12,462 nucleotides of DNA from Bacillota bacterium (GCA_023451395.1 JAEXZL010000189.1:1-12462); one strand, 5' to 3'; positions 1 to 7,714 are shown, counted from the stretch's first letter. Numbers and translations: made by a program. The notes: generated from the sequence alone by a model not told the origin.

Positions 1-688
1 CAGCTGTCCTTGCCAGGGCTTCCATTGGGTCTAAAAAGCCTTCTCCTATAGAATAGCTCTTTTTAATTAATGAAAGCTCTGTACATCCTAGTATAATCAC
101 CTCTGCCCCCTTTTCTCGAAGCTCTGAAACCACCTTGTTAAACTTCTGAATGTCCACAGCTTTTCCTGCCTTAATCTCCTTATAGATAAGGTCCATAACA
201 AAGCTCTGAGCTATAGGCGATGGAGTTATTACCTTAAAGCCTTCCCTTTCAAGATTAGCTTTAAAAGTGCCTGCCTTAAGGGTTCCATCTGTGGCCATAA
301 GTCCAATGGAGCTTATTTTATTTTCCTTTAGGCAATTAGCTGTTTCTTTCATCATATCAATTATTGGTAAATCAATACCCTTTTTTAATTCCTTTAAGAA
401 GCTATGAGCGGTTATACAAGGAATTGCTATATATTTTGATCCTTGTGCCTTAAGCTTTTCTCCTATGGAAATCATAGGAGGTATGGGATTACCTTTGCTT
501 TTATCAAAAATATAACTAGTCCTATCAGGAATGGAAGGACTGTTATAGATAATTACCTCTAAATGCTCCTGATCTAGCTCTGCATCTGTCATAGTAACTA
601 TAAGTTCTAAAAAGTAAGCAGTAGCTAAGGGGCCTATTCCTCCTATAACACCTAATACACTCTTATTAACCTTATCTAGAGCTGTCAT
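1..688 (-). CDS. Aspartate/glutamate racemase family protein, 3' end cut by the window edge
   Basis: A cofactor-independent amino-acid racemase of the RacD/YgeA type, expected to interconvert L- and D-Asp or D-Glu (or a related amino acid) in the cytoplasm using two cysteines. I translated the minus strand from the ATG at 688. It opens with a glycine-rich GVIGGIGPLAT motif and carries both catalytic-cysteine motifs: PCITAH with Cys91 and GCTELS with Cys202. About 229 residues are visible and the family is usually 230-240 long, so only a few C-terminal residues are missing. An AGAAGG ribosome binding site lies just before the ATG. The start is 19 bases beyond the stop of the transglutaminase gene, so the two are probably co-transcribed. 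One oddity is Ile92, where the family usually has Asn directly after the first catalytic Cys. Family assignment is firm, but the substrate cannot be told. Confidence 0.88.
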   Translation of the reverse strand, partial: MTALDKVNKSVLGVIGGIGPLATAYFLELIVTMTDAELDQEHLEVIIYNSPSIPDRTSYIFDKSKGNPIPPMISIGEKLKAQGSKYIAIPCITAHSFLKELKKGIDLPIIDMMKETANCLKENKISSIGLMATDGTLKAGTFKANLEREGFKVITPSPIAQSFVMDLIYKEIKAGKAVDIQKFNKVVSELREKGAEVIILGCTELSLIKKSYSIGEGFLDPMEALARTA

Positions 689-707
689 AGATTACCTTCT
701 TTCTATA

Positions 708-1934
708 CTATTTTACGGGAGTTGCAGGATATAAGCTTTCATTCCAGAAGTGACTGTTTTTATGCTTCTTTGAATAATCCTTTATAGCAGCATCTGTTAT
801 CAAACAGAAATTATCTCCCCCGCCAACTCTTGGAGTAGTATCAAAGTGATACCAACCGGAGCCATAATTCACCAGGTTCCAATAATGGCCACCATCCCCC
901 TTAACAATTTCCATATTATCAATACCTGCCCTTGTTAAGAGTGCCTTTGCAAGCGAATAATACACATAGCAATCCCCGCTTTTTTTAGTGAAGCCTTGAT
1001 TAGCAGATTTTAACCAGTTACCAGAAGATGGCTGAGATTTATATGCAATATTGGCTCTTATCCATTTATAAATTTCTTCTGCCTTTTCTTTTTTACTCAT
1101 GTCATTCTTAATTATTTTATTTAAAACCACATCTGCTTGAGCAAAAACCTGTTCCTCACTAACTGACTTTTGAATTATTTTCACTGTTGCTTTTTTTGTA
1201 GTTTCATTACCAGAACTATCTACTGCTTGATAAGTTACTGAATAGTTTCCTACAGCCTTAGTGTTAACCTGTGAGCTATCTATTTTAAGCTCAATTTCCT
1301 GATTCCTGTTATCTGTTACAGTAACATCCTTTCTGTATGAGATGGTATCTCCCACATAAGCAGTGATATCTTTTACACCAGTTATAACTGGAGCCTCTTT
1401 ATCTTCCTTTATGGTTACCTTACTTTGAAGCTCTAGAACGTTATTACCAGCATCCTTAATTTCAATTGCTACATTTTGTACACCAGGAGTGGTAAAATCC
1501 GGTGCTTCCTTAAAAAGAACAGTGGTTTCCGTTGCATCATGAATATTCTGAACTAAATTTGCAGCCTCTATCTTATCTCCCTTCCAAATAGTCATATCTA
1601 AAGCTTCCCCAGTGGGAGCCACCGTATCCTGTATTATAAGGGTAGATGTCAAGGTAAAAATCCACTTTTTAAGTTTAACCTCATATTCTCCTGGTATAGT
1701 AGTGGATATATCCTTTACATCTGATGCAAAACTAGCCTTCTCGCTTTTATCAAAATCCTTTAGATTGATAGAGCCTTGTCCCGCTTCCATATAAACCTTT
1801 GAATTAACAGAGTTCTGAGCTAAAGAAAAGATGCTATAACCTCCTCCTACAATTATTATTGAAATAATAAAAAGCCAAAAAGAAGTTTTTCTGCCCCTTT
1901 TCCTATTTACCCGCTTTTTTCTATTATTACTCAT
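708..1934 (-). CDS. Membrane-anchored transglutaminase-like protein with Ig-like (DUF5011-type) domains
   Basis: I choose the ATG at 1934 (408 aa) because a GGTGGA site sits 4 bases before it. The ATG at 1946, four codons upstream, lacks a good site. Residues here are numbered from 1946. A basic N-terminus (RKKRVNRKRGRK) precedes one membrane helix at about 22-44, so the rest should lie outside the cell. Beta-rich segments follow, including a DUF5011/HYR-like domain at about 187-258 with its typical VTDN and AVDSSGNE signatures. A transglutaminase-like papain fold occupies about 265-380, with the apparent triad Cys326 (GDCYVYY), His354 (GGHYWN) and Asp369 (HFDTTP). Such proteins act as cell-surface proteases or crosslinkers, and the substrate is unknown. 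It is the first gene of a likely two-gene unit with the racemase, which might suggest a wall-related role, but that is inference. Confidence 0.85.
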   Translation of the reverse strand: MSNNRKKRVNRKRGRKTSFWLFIISIIIVGGGYSIFSLAQNSVNSKVYMEAGQGSINLKDFDKSEKASFASDVKDISTTIPGEYEVKLKKWIFTLTSTLIIQDTVAPTGEALDMTIWKGDKIEAANLVQNIHDATETTVLFKEAPDFTTPGVQNVAIEIKDAGNNVLELQSKVTIKEDKEAPVITGVKDITAYVGDTISYRKDVTVTDNRNQEIELKIDSSQVNTKAVGNYSVTYQAVDSSGNETTKKATVKIIQKSVSEEQVFAQADVVLNKIIKNDMSKKEKAEEIYKWIRANIAYKSQPSSGNWLKSANQGFTKKSGDCYVYYSLAKALLTRAGIDNMEIVKGDGGHYWNLVNYGSGWYHFDTTPRVGGGDNFCLITDAAIKDYSKKHKNSHFWNESLYPATPVK

Positions 1935-2386
1935 TATATCCACCATATCTTTCTATCTAGATTAACTAATAAATCAATTTAATACATATTTTTCTAGTAC
2001 ATTTTATATACGTTCATATTAACCAATTGTTCATCTTATTTACATTAAATAATAAAAGAATATTAACTGTCAAATATTTCCTTTTTAATAAATTCATTAT
2101 TTGCTTCTGAATTTCATTATTCTCTTATTCCTCAACAAATTAATATATATGTGTAAATATATACCTAGTAATTAGTCTAAAAGTTTCATTATATCTCACT
2201 AAAAAAATTAAATACTTTTCCAAAAACTCTTCTTATATCAAATAAATCAACAGTTTAATATATTACAGAGTTAACTTGATGCAATATTATGAAAATTGTA
2301 TTTATTTATCTTGTTTTGTAAATACCCTTATGTTAAACTTGATTGTGAATAAAATAACAAAATCAAAAGATTTTAGGGGGATAAAA
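1935..2386. other. AT-rich divergent intergenic region
   Basis: About 450 bases without a supported gene separate the minus-strand transglutaminase gene from the hydrogenase operon. An in-frame extension of hydC runs back to a TTG at 2276, but it has no ribosome binding site and encodes nothing resembling the family. The region should hold two divergent promoters. The best hydrogenase promoter candidate is listed separately, and I could not pick a convincing one for the minus strand. Near the hydC start two short mutually exclusive hairpins can be drawn. I saw no full Rex-type operator, no riboswitch and no terminator. Confidence 0.6.
2262..2290 (+). promoter_or_regulatory. Candidate sigma-A promoter for the hydrogenase operon
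   Basis: ATTACA (2262-2267, 4 of 6 consensus bases) and TATTAT (2285-2290, 5 of 6) are separated by 17 bases. This would give a 5' leader of about 90 bases before hydC. Weaker alternatives nearby are TTGATG/TATTTA (2276/2299) and TTGTTT with the extended element TGTTAAACT (2311/2331). In DNA this AT-rich, chance matches are common. Confidence 0.33.
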
Positions 2387-2881
2387 ATGTTAAGTGAGGA
2401 TGAAAAAAGTCTTTTAGATGGAGTAATGGAACTACATCAATATGAGCAAAACCAGATAATACCCATCCTGCAAGCGGTACAGAAGGAATATCGCTACCTT
2501 CCGCAGGAATCATTATCTTATGTTGCAAAGAAGCTAAAGCTTAGTGAAGCAAAGGTATATGGTGTTGCCACCTTTTATGAAAACTTTTCCTTAGAGCCAA
2601 AGGGAAGGTATGTTATAAAGGTATGCGACGGAACTGCCTGCCATGTTAGAAAATCTATACCAATATTAGAGGAATTTAGAAAGATACTTCAATTATCAGA
2701 AGCAAAATGTACTACAGAGGATATGCTTTTTACTGTGGAAACAGTTTCTTGCCTGGGAGCTTGTGGTCTTGCTCCAGTTTGTACAGTAAATGATGATGTG
2801 TATCCATCTATGAATCCAGAAAAGGTAAGAATGCTCATTAAAGAGTTGAAGGAGGGAGATTCCAATGGCAAGGAAAATTAA
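2387..2881 (+). CDS. hydC: Bifurcating [FeFe]-hydrogenase subunit HydC (NuoE-like, [2Fe-2S])
   Basis: The small thioredoxin-fold subunit of an electron-bifurcating hydrogenase, related to complex I subunit NuoE and to HndA of Desulfovibrio. It carries one [2Fe-2S] cluster next to the flavin subunit. The ATG at 2387 is chosen because AGGGGG lies 6 bases upstream and the 164-residue product matches the usual NuoE length; a longer reading from TTG 2276 adds 37 unrelated residues. The N-terminal helical part includes the family motif YGVATFYENFSL (59-70). The cluster ligands are Cys80 and Cys85 (VCDGTACHVR) and Cys122 and Cys126 (SCLGACGLAP), the standard C-x4-C plus C-x3-C pattern. The gene is first in the operon and overlaps hydB by 17 bases, suggesting translational coupling. 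The family is certain. The name hydC follows the Thermotoga/Acetobacterium convention; hndA would also be used. Confidence 0.93.
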   Translation: MLSEDEKSLLDGVMELHQYEQNQIIPILQAVQKEYRYLPQESLSYVAKKLKLSEAKVYGVATFYENFSLEPKGRYVIKVCDGTACHVRKSIPILEEFRKILQLSEAKCTTEDMLFTVETVSCLGACGLAPVCTVNDDVYPSMNPEKVRMLIKELKEGDSNGKEN

Positions 2882-4757
2882 TACCAGAAAAGAGCTTGAA
2901 GCTCTAAGGGTGGAATATGCCAATTCTCTTAAAAGCCAAAAAAAGCAGATTTTAATCTGTGCTGGCACTGGCTGTGTAGCTGGCGGATCTCTCAAAATCT
3001 ATGAAAGGATACGAACCATACTTGAAGATAAGAAGATTGAGTGCTCTCTTGTTTTAGAAAAGGAGCCTCATGATACCATTGGTCTTAAGAAAAGTGGCTG
3101 CCATGGCTTCTGTGAAATGGGTCCACTCCTTCGTATCGAGCCTATGGGCTGGCTTTATATTAAGGTTAAGGTAGAAGACTGCGAAGAAATCGTAAACAAG
3201 AGCATTATTGGCAATGAAATTATTCAGAATCTTATCTATCATGATAACGAAGGCAAGGCCTATGGCAGACAAGAGGAAATCCCATTCTATAGCCAGCAGA
3301 AGCGTATTGCACTAGAGCACTGCGGACATATCAATGCTGAATCAATAAAGGAATACATTGCTGTAGGAGGCTACCGTGCCACTGCTAAGGCTCTTTTTGA
3401 TATGACTCCTCAGGATATAGTAAATGAAATCACAGAGTCCAACCTTAGAGGAAGAGGTGGCGGTGGCTTCCCCACAGGGAAAAAGTGGTCACAGGTTCTA
3501 AGGCAGGAAGAGGAAGAAAAATATGTAGTTTGTAATGGTGATGAAGGTGATCCAGGAGCCTTTATGGATAGAAGCATGATGGAGGGTGATCCCCATAGGG
3601 TTATTGAGGGCATGATTATTGCTGGAATTGCCACTAAAGCCCATCATGGGTATATCTATGTTAGAGCAGAATATCCCTTAGCAGTTTCCCGATTAGAAAA
3701 AGCTATAAAAAAAGCAACTGAAAAGGGTCTTTTAGGAAAAAATATTTTAAATTCTGGTTTTGATTTTGATTTAAAAATAAACCAAGGGGCTGGTGCCTTT
3801 GTTTGCGGTGAAGGAAGTGCTCTAACCTCCTCTATAGAAGGAAATCGAGGGATGCCCCGAGTAAAGCCACCAAGAACAGTGGAAAAGGGACTCTTTGAAA
3901 AGCCTACAGTTTTAAATAACGTGGAAACCTTCTGTAATATCCCTCCTATTATTAATAAGGGAGCTAAGTGGTACAAGACCTATGGAGTGGATAAAAGTCC
4001 TGGCACAAAAGCCTTTGCTCTTACGGGAAATGTTAATAACACCGGCTTAATTGAGGTACCAATGGGCACCACCTTAAGAAAGGTTATCTTTGACATAGGT
4101 GGAGGTGTTAAGGGCGGAGATTTTAAGGCTGTTCAGATTGGTGGGCCTAGTGGTGGCTGCCTCTGCATCAGTGCCACTGAAGACCACCTTGACCTTCATT
4201 TAGACTTTGACTCCTTAAAAAAGGTTGGAGCAATGATTGGCTCTGGCGGCCTAGTGGTTATGAACGAAAAAAGCTGTATGGTAGATGTTGCAAGATTCTT
4301 CATGAACTTTACCCAAAATGAATCCTGTGGTAAATGTGTTCCCTGCAGAGAGGGTACCAAGCGTATGCTGGAGCTCTTAACAGATATAGTGGAAGGAAGA
4401 GGTACCCTAGAGCATATAGAACTTCTAGAGGATTTATCTGAAACTATTTCTGCTACAGCCCTTTGCGGCCTTGGAAAAACTGCAGCCTCTCCAGTAATTA
4501 GCACCTTAAAATATTTCAGAGAAGAATATCTTGCTCATGTTATTGATAAAAAATGTCCTGCAGGTCAGTGTAAGGCACTCCTTTCCTATGAAATTGAATC
4601 AGAGCTATGCAAGGGCTGTACTAAATGTTCTAGGCTCTGCCCAGTAGGAGCAATCAGTGGTAAGGTGAAACAACCACATATAATAGATCAAAGCAAGTGC
4701 ATAAAATGCGGTTCCTGTATGGATTCCTGCAGTTTCAATGCAATACAGCTTGTATAA
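2865..4757 (+). CDS. hydB: Bifurcating [FeFe]-hydrogenase flavin subunit HydB (NuoF-like)
   Basis: The NAD(P)H- and FMN-binding subunit, thought to be where bifurcation occurs. It has 630 aa, and a GGAGGG site precedes the ATG. Domains in order: an N-terminal thioredoxin-like [2Fe-2S] domain with Cys32, Cys37, Cys79 and Cys83; the NuoF core with the FMN-loop motif GRGGGGFPTGKKW (196-208) and the nucleotide-site motif GAGAFVCGEGSAL (308-320); an SLBB-type region at about 380-430; a [4Fe-4S] site with Cys488, Cys491, Cys494 and Cys534; and a C-terminal two-cluster ferredoxin domain with Cys582/585/588/592 and Cys612/615/618/622. Cys564 and Cys569 (CPAGQC) are a conserved extra pair, possibly a zinc site as in solved HydABC complexes. 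Gly317 replaces the second Glu of the GEET motif of classical NuoF. The hydA start follows 13 bases after the stop. The gene is called hndC in some genomes. Confidence 0.94.
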   Translation: MARKINTRKELEALRVEYANSLKSQKKQILICAGTGCVAGGSLKIYERIRTILEDKKIECSLVLEKEPHDTIGLKKSGCHGFCEMGPLLRIEPMGWLYIKVKVEDCEEIVNKSIIGNEIIQNLIYHDNEGKAYGRQEEIPFYSQQKRIALEHCGHINAESIKEYIAVGGYRATAKALFDMTPQDIVNEITESNLRGRGGGGFPTGKKWSQVLRQEEEEKYVVCNGDEGDPGAFMDRSMMEGDPHRVIEGMIIAGIATKAHHGYIYVRAEYPLAVSRLEKAIKKATEKGLLGKNILNSGFDFDLKINQGAGAFVCGEGSALTSSIEGNRGMPRVKPPRTVEKGLFEKPTVLNNVETFCNIPPIINKGAKWYKTYGVDKSPGTKAFALTGNVNNTGLIEVPMGTTLRKVIFDIGGGVKGGDFKAVQIGGPSGGCLCISATEDHLDLHLDFDSLKKVGAMIGSGGLVVMNEKSCMVDVARFFMNFTQNESCGKCVPCREGTKRMLELLTDIVEGRGTLEHIELLEDLSETISATALCGLGKTAASPVISTLKYFREEYLAHVIDKKCPAGQCKALLSYEIESELCKGCTKCSRLCPVGAISGKVKQPHIIDQSKCIKCGSCMDSCSFNAIQLV

Positions 4758-4770
4758 GGAGGGAATAACC

Positions 4771-6465
4771 ATGGCAAATTATATGATTATAGATGACATA
4801 AGAGTAGAATTTCAGGATGAGCCTAATATCTTAACCCTTGTAAGAAAAGCTGGAATTGATCTCCCCACCTTTTGTTACTATTCGGATCTATCAATTTATG
4901 GAGCCTGCAGAATGTGCGTTGTAGAAGATGAATGGGGAGGAATTATAGCTTCCTGCTCCACTCCTCCAAAGCATAAGATGGTTGTTAAAACTAATACACC
5001 AAAGCTTCATCAGCATAGAAAGATGATATTAGAACTTTTACTGGCAGCTCACTGCAGAGACTGCACTGTTTGTGAAAAAAACGGTAAATGCAGTCTTCAA
5101 AGGCTTGCTCATAGGTTTGGACTTAAGGAAATTCGCTTTAATGAAAACATAACTCCCCCTAAGCTGGATACCTCATCAAAATCAATTGTCAGAGATCCAC
5201 GAAAGTGTATTCTCTGTGGTGATTGTGTAAGAATGTGCAATGAGGTACAGAAGGTAGGTGCAATAGATTTTGCTCATAGAGGAGCAAAGATGATTGTAAC
5301 ACCAGCCTTTGAACGAAGCCTAGCGGAAACGGATTGTGTTAACTGTGGCCAATGTGCAGCTGTGTGTCCTACTGGAGCTATTACGGTAAAAAATGATTTA
5401 AAGGCTGTTTGGAAGGCATTATATAATGAAAAAACAAGAGTGGTAGCTCAGATTGCTCCTGCTGTAAGAGTTGCCTTAGGAGAGGAATTTAACCTTCCTG
5501 CAGGCACTAATGTAGTAGGTAAAATTATTGCTGCTATGAGGAGGCTTGGTTTTGATCAGATTTTCGACACCTCAGTAGGAGCAGATTTAACCATCATGGA
5601 GGAGGCAGCAGAATTTAAGAAGAAGCTTAAGAGAGGCTCTCATGACTATCCCCTCTTCACCTCCTGCTGTCCTGCATGGGTTCGCTTTGCAGAAACAGCT
5701 CATCCTGAGATACTACCTTATATTTCTACCTGTAAATCTCCCATGGAGATGTTTGGTGCAGTAATAAAGGAGTACTACAAAGACCTTGATGAGGAGGAAG
5801 AAAAAACTACTATTTCTGTAGCTGTTATGCCCTGCACCGCTAAAAAATATGAAGCCTCCAGAGAAGAATTCAAAAGAAATGGAATTCCCGATGTGGATTA
5901 TGTTATCACCACCACAGAGCTTATCCAGATGATAAAGGAGATAGGTCTTCGCTTTGAAGACTTAGATAGAGAGGCTCCAGATATGCCCTTCTTCTTATAT
6001 TCTGGTGCAGGGGTTATCTTTGGTACAACAGGTGGAGTAACAGAGGCAGCTATTCGAAGAGTGGTTGCTGACAAGAGTCCTAAGGCCTTAAAAGACATAG
6101 AATTTATCGGTGTCAGAGGAATGGATGGATTAAAGGTTTGTGAATTAGATCTTGATGATAGAAAGCTCAGAATAGGAATTGTCAGCGGTCTTGGCAATGC
6201 GGAAGATCTCATTGAGAAAATTGAATCTGGTGAAGAGCACTTTGATTTTGTAGAGGTAATGGCTTGCCCTGGTGGCTGTGTAGCCGGTGCTGGTCAGCCC
6301 TTTGGACATAGAGCAGCAATTGAGGATAGATCCATAGGTCTCTACAAAGCAGATAAAGCTTCACTAATGAACCGAAGTGAAGAAAATCCTGTAATGAAAA
6401 CTCTTTATAATGGAGTTCTTAAAAATAGAGTACATGATATGCTTCATGTAAATTATAATAAATAG
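4771..6465 (+). CDS. hydA: Bifurcating [FeFe]-hydrogenase catalytic subunit HydA
   Basis: Catalyses reversible proton reduction to H2 at the H-cluster in the cytoplasm. The ATG at 4771 (564 aa) is preceded by AGGAGG, which overlaps the hydB stop. Accessory clusters run from the N-terminus: [2Fe-2S] with Cys35/46/49/62; a His-ligated [4Fe-4S] with His94, Cys98, Cys101 and Cys107; and two ferredoxin-type clusters with Cys146/149/152/156 and Cys189/192/195/199. The H-cluster motifs are TSCCPAW (297-303), MPCTAKKYE (353-361) and MACPGGCVAGAGQP (497-510). They give ligands Cys300, Cys355, Cys499 and Cys503, and proton-relay Cys299. The size resembles the monomeric clostridial enzyme CpI, but the hydC-hydB context marks it as the trimeric bifurcating (A3) type. 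It lacks the extra C-terminal [2Fe-2S] extension of Thermotoga HydA. No hydE, hydF or hydG maturase gene is in the window. It is also called hndD. Confidence 0.95.
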   Translation: MANYMIIDDIRVEFQDEPNILTLVRKAGIDLPTFCYYSDLSIYGACRMCVVEDEWGGIIASCSTPPKHKMVVKTNTPKLHQHRKMILELLLAAHCRDCTVCEKNGKCSLQRLAHRFGLKEIRFNENITPPKLDTSSKSIVRDPRKCILCGDCVRMCNEVQKVGAIDFAHRGAKMIVTPAFERSLAETDCVNCGQCAAVCPTGAITVKNDLKAVWKALYNEKTRVVAQIAPAVRVALGEEFNLPAGTNVVGKIIAAMRRLGFDQIFDTSVGADLTIMEEAAEFKKKLKRGSHDYPLFTSCCPAWVRFAETAHPEILPYISTCKSPMEMFGAVIKEYYKDLDEEEEKTTISVAVMPCTAKKYEASREEFKRNGIPDVDYVITTTELIQMIKEIGLRFEDLDREAPDMPFFLYSGAGVIFGTTGGVTEAAIRRVVADKSPKALKDIEFIGVRGMDGLKVCELDLDDRKLRIGIVSGLGNAEDLIEKIESGEEHFDFVEVMACPGGCVAGAGQPFGHRAAIEDRSIGLYKADKASLMNRSEENPVMKTLYNGVLKNRVHDMLHVNYNK

Positions 6466-6482
6466 CCCCTTAATTTTTACAA

Positions 6483-6529
6483 GGCCTGCGGCAAAGATAA
6501 TTTAAATATCCTTTGCTGCAGGTCTTTTT
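6483..6529 (+). terminator. Rho-independent terminator of the hydrogenase operon
   Basis: The arm GGCCTGCGGCAAAG (6483-6496) pairs with CTTTGCTGCAGGTC (6511-6524) over 14 base pairs, two of them G-U, and is followed directly by TTTTT. It lies 18 bases after the hydA stop. No matching T-run exists for the other strand, so it should act only rightward. Confidence 0.92.
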
Positions 6530-6584
6530 CCTTCCTTTCTATCAAAAATAATATACATCTGTTTCAATTAATATAAAAGACTAC

Positions 6585-6612
6585 TTGACAAAAAATATAA
6601 ACACTATATAAT
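6585..6612 (+). promoter_or_regulatory. Strong sigma-A promoter of the TetR gene
   Basis: A perfect TTGACA (6585-6590) and a perfect TATAAT (6607-6612) are 16 bases apart. Transcription would start near 6619, giving a leader of about 26 bases. A palindrome overlaps the last two bases of the -10 box and the start point, so this promoter is probably repressible. Confidence 0.85.
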
Positions 6613-6625
6613 GAACAGTGTTCAT
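6611..6625. promoter_or_regulatory. Probable TetR operator
   Basis: ATGAACA and TGTTCAT are perfect inverted 7-base arms around a single central G. The site overlaps the -10 element and start point of the regulator's own promoter. TetR-family repressors commonly bind such palindromes and repress their own gene. That this TetR binds here is inferred from position and symmetry. Confidence 0.65.
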
Positions 6626-6644
6626 ATTGAAGGAAAGTGATAAG

Positions 6645-7205
6645 ATGAATAAAAATGTTACTACTAAAAAAGACCTCATAGAAACCGCAAAAGAAATAGC
6701 AAAAATTGAGGGAATAGATAAAGTAAGCATCCGCAATATCGCAAAAAAGCAATCTATTTCAGTAGGAGCACTTTATAATTATTTCCCTACTAAGGCAGAT
6801 CTTATTTTTTCTATAGTATCTGATTTCTGGAAAAGTGTTTTACTAAGGCAGAAAAACATCCTAAATAACCCCAGCAGCTTTACAGATTTTCTAAAAAACT
6901 ATTATGAAGCTATGGCAGCTAGTCTTTCTGATTTCGAAAAAGGATGGCTGACTTTAATTGACACATTAAATGCTGAGGATAAAATAAAAGGAAAAGAGCT
7001 AGAAAGAAAGTTCTTTATAGAGCTAAAAGATATAATTTCTACAGCCCTAGACTGGGACAAGAATCTCAAAAAGAATATCTGGAGCAGCAGCTATACTAAA
7101 GAAGCCTTTGTGGATTTTGTCTTTATAAGTATTATGAGCAGCTTAAGAAGAGAAAAAAATAATTGTGATTTTTTAGTAGAAACCATCAATAGAATCCTGT
7201 ATTAA
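6645..7205 (+). CDS. TetR/AcrR family transcriptional regulator
   Basis: A one-component repressor with an N-terminal DNA-binding domain and a C-terminal ligand and dimerisation domain. I choose the ATG at 6645 (186 aa) because AAGGAAAGTG lies just upstream. A reading from 6618 would start inside the operator at the transcription start point. The helix-turn-helix covers about residues 28-48 (VSIRNIAKKQ, then SVGALYNYF), followed by the family's typical PTKADLI. The C-terminal half (50-186) is helical with no recognisable ligand signature. The gene sits behind a consensus promoter overlapped by a palindrome, implying autorepression. No terminator and no convincing separate promoter were found before the DUF2871 gene 94 bases downstream, so that gene is the most likely target. 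The inducer is unknown. Confidence 0.9.
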   Translation: MNKNVTTKKDLIETAKEIAKIEGIDKVSIRNIAKKQSISVGALYNYFPTKADLIFSIVSDFWKSVLLRQKNILNNPSSFTDFLKNYYEAMAASLSDFEKGWLTLIDTLNAEDKIKGKELERKFFIELKDIISTALDWDKNLKKNIWSSSYTKEAFVDFVFISIMSSLRREKNNCDFLVETINRILY

Positions 7206-7299
7206 TTACTTTTTGATTTTCCCACAGAATGGACAGGCTATAAACCTCCCCTTCCTTGGATATAATGCTATGATAAAAAAATAAAAGGAGAAGATAAGA

Positions 7300-7713
7300 A
7301 TGAAAAAATATATAAATATAGCTTTTTATTATGCAATTTTCGCATTAGCCAGCGGAGTATTCTTCCGTGAATTTACAAAAATTAATGGTTTCACCGGGAA
7401 AACTACTCTTTCCTTAATACACACTCACAGCTTTCTTCTAGGAATGGTGATGTTTTTACTTATAACTGCTCTTAGCAAAAGCTTTAATTTTGAAGGAAAC
7501 AAGAAATTTAAGTTCTTTTTTATAACCTATAATATTGGAGTTCCAATAACAATAATTATGCTCTTTGTAAGGGGTATTACCCAGGTTTTAAACCTAACCC
7601 TTTCCAAGGGAGCTAATGCTTCCATCTCTGGAATGGCTGGCATTGGCCATATACTAACAGGTATCGGTATCATATTATTCTTTATGTCTCTTAAGGAGCT
7701 TGCAGACAAATAA
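7300..7713 (+). CDS. DUF2871 family membrane protein
   Basis: A 137-residue integral membrane protein of unknown function that matches my recall of the DUF2871 family of Firmicutes. Four hydrophobic segments are visible at about 5-25, 41-61, 70-92 and 113-132. Family-like signatures are SGVFFREFTK (18-27), HTHSFLLGMV (41-50) and GMAGIGHILT (111-120). His41, His43 and His117 lie in or at the edge of membrane helices, which would suit metal or haem binding, but this is speculation. An AAGGAG site sits 9 bases before the ATG. A TATAAT at 7261 has no -35 in phase. It appears to form a two-gene unit with the TetR regulator and ends at a terminator. Confidence 0.82.
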   Translation: MKKYINIAFYYAIFALASGVFFREFTKINGFTGKTTLSLIHTHSFLLGMVMFLLITALSKSFNFEGNKKFKFFFITYNIGVPITIIMLFVRGITQVLNLTLSKGANASISGMAGIGHILTGIGIILFFMSLKELADK

Positions 7714-7714
7714 T

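Noticed and set aside
1612..1794. Short plus-strand frame inside the transglutaminase gene
   Set aside because: It is antisense to a domain-containing protein, has no ribosome binding site and no recognisable product.
2012..2034. Two GTTCAT copies resembling half of the TetR palindrome
   Set aside because: They are direct repeats 17 bases apart with no inverted partner, and six AT-rich bases recur easily by chance.
2300..2375. Rex-type redox operator upstream of the hydrogenase operon
   Set aside because: Only half-site-like pieces such as TGTTAA and ATAACAA are present; no TTGTTAA-N4-TTAACAA-like site with both arms was found.
2276..2386. Longer reading of hydC from a TTG start
   Set aside because: It has no ribosome binding site, adds 37 residues unlike NuoE proteins, and the ATG at 2387 has a strong site and gives the normal length.
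2689..6212. Minus-strand open frames across hydC, hydB and hydA
   Set aside because: They lie antisense to genes with intact motifs, have no ribosome binding sites and resemble no family.
7239..7266. Separate promoter for the DUF2871 gene
   Set aside because: TATAAA (7239) and TATAAT (7261) occur, but neither has a -35 box at 16-18 bases.
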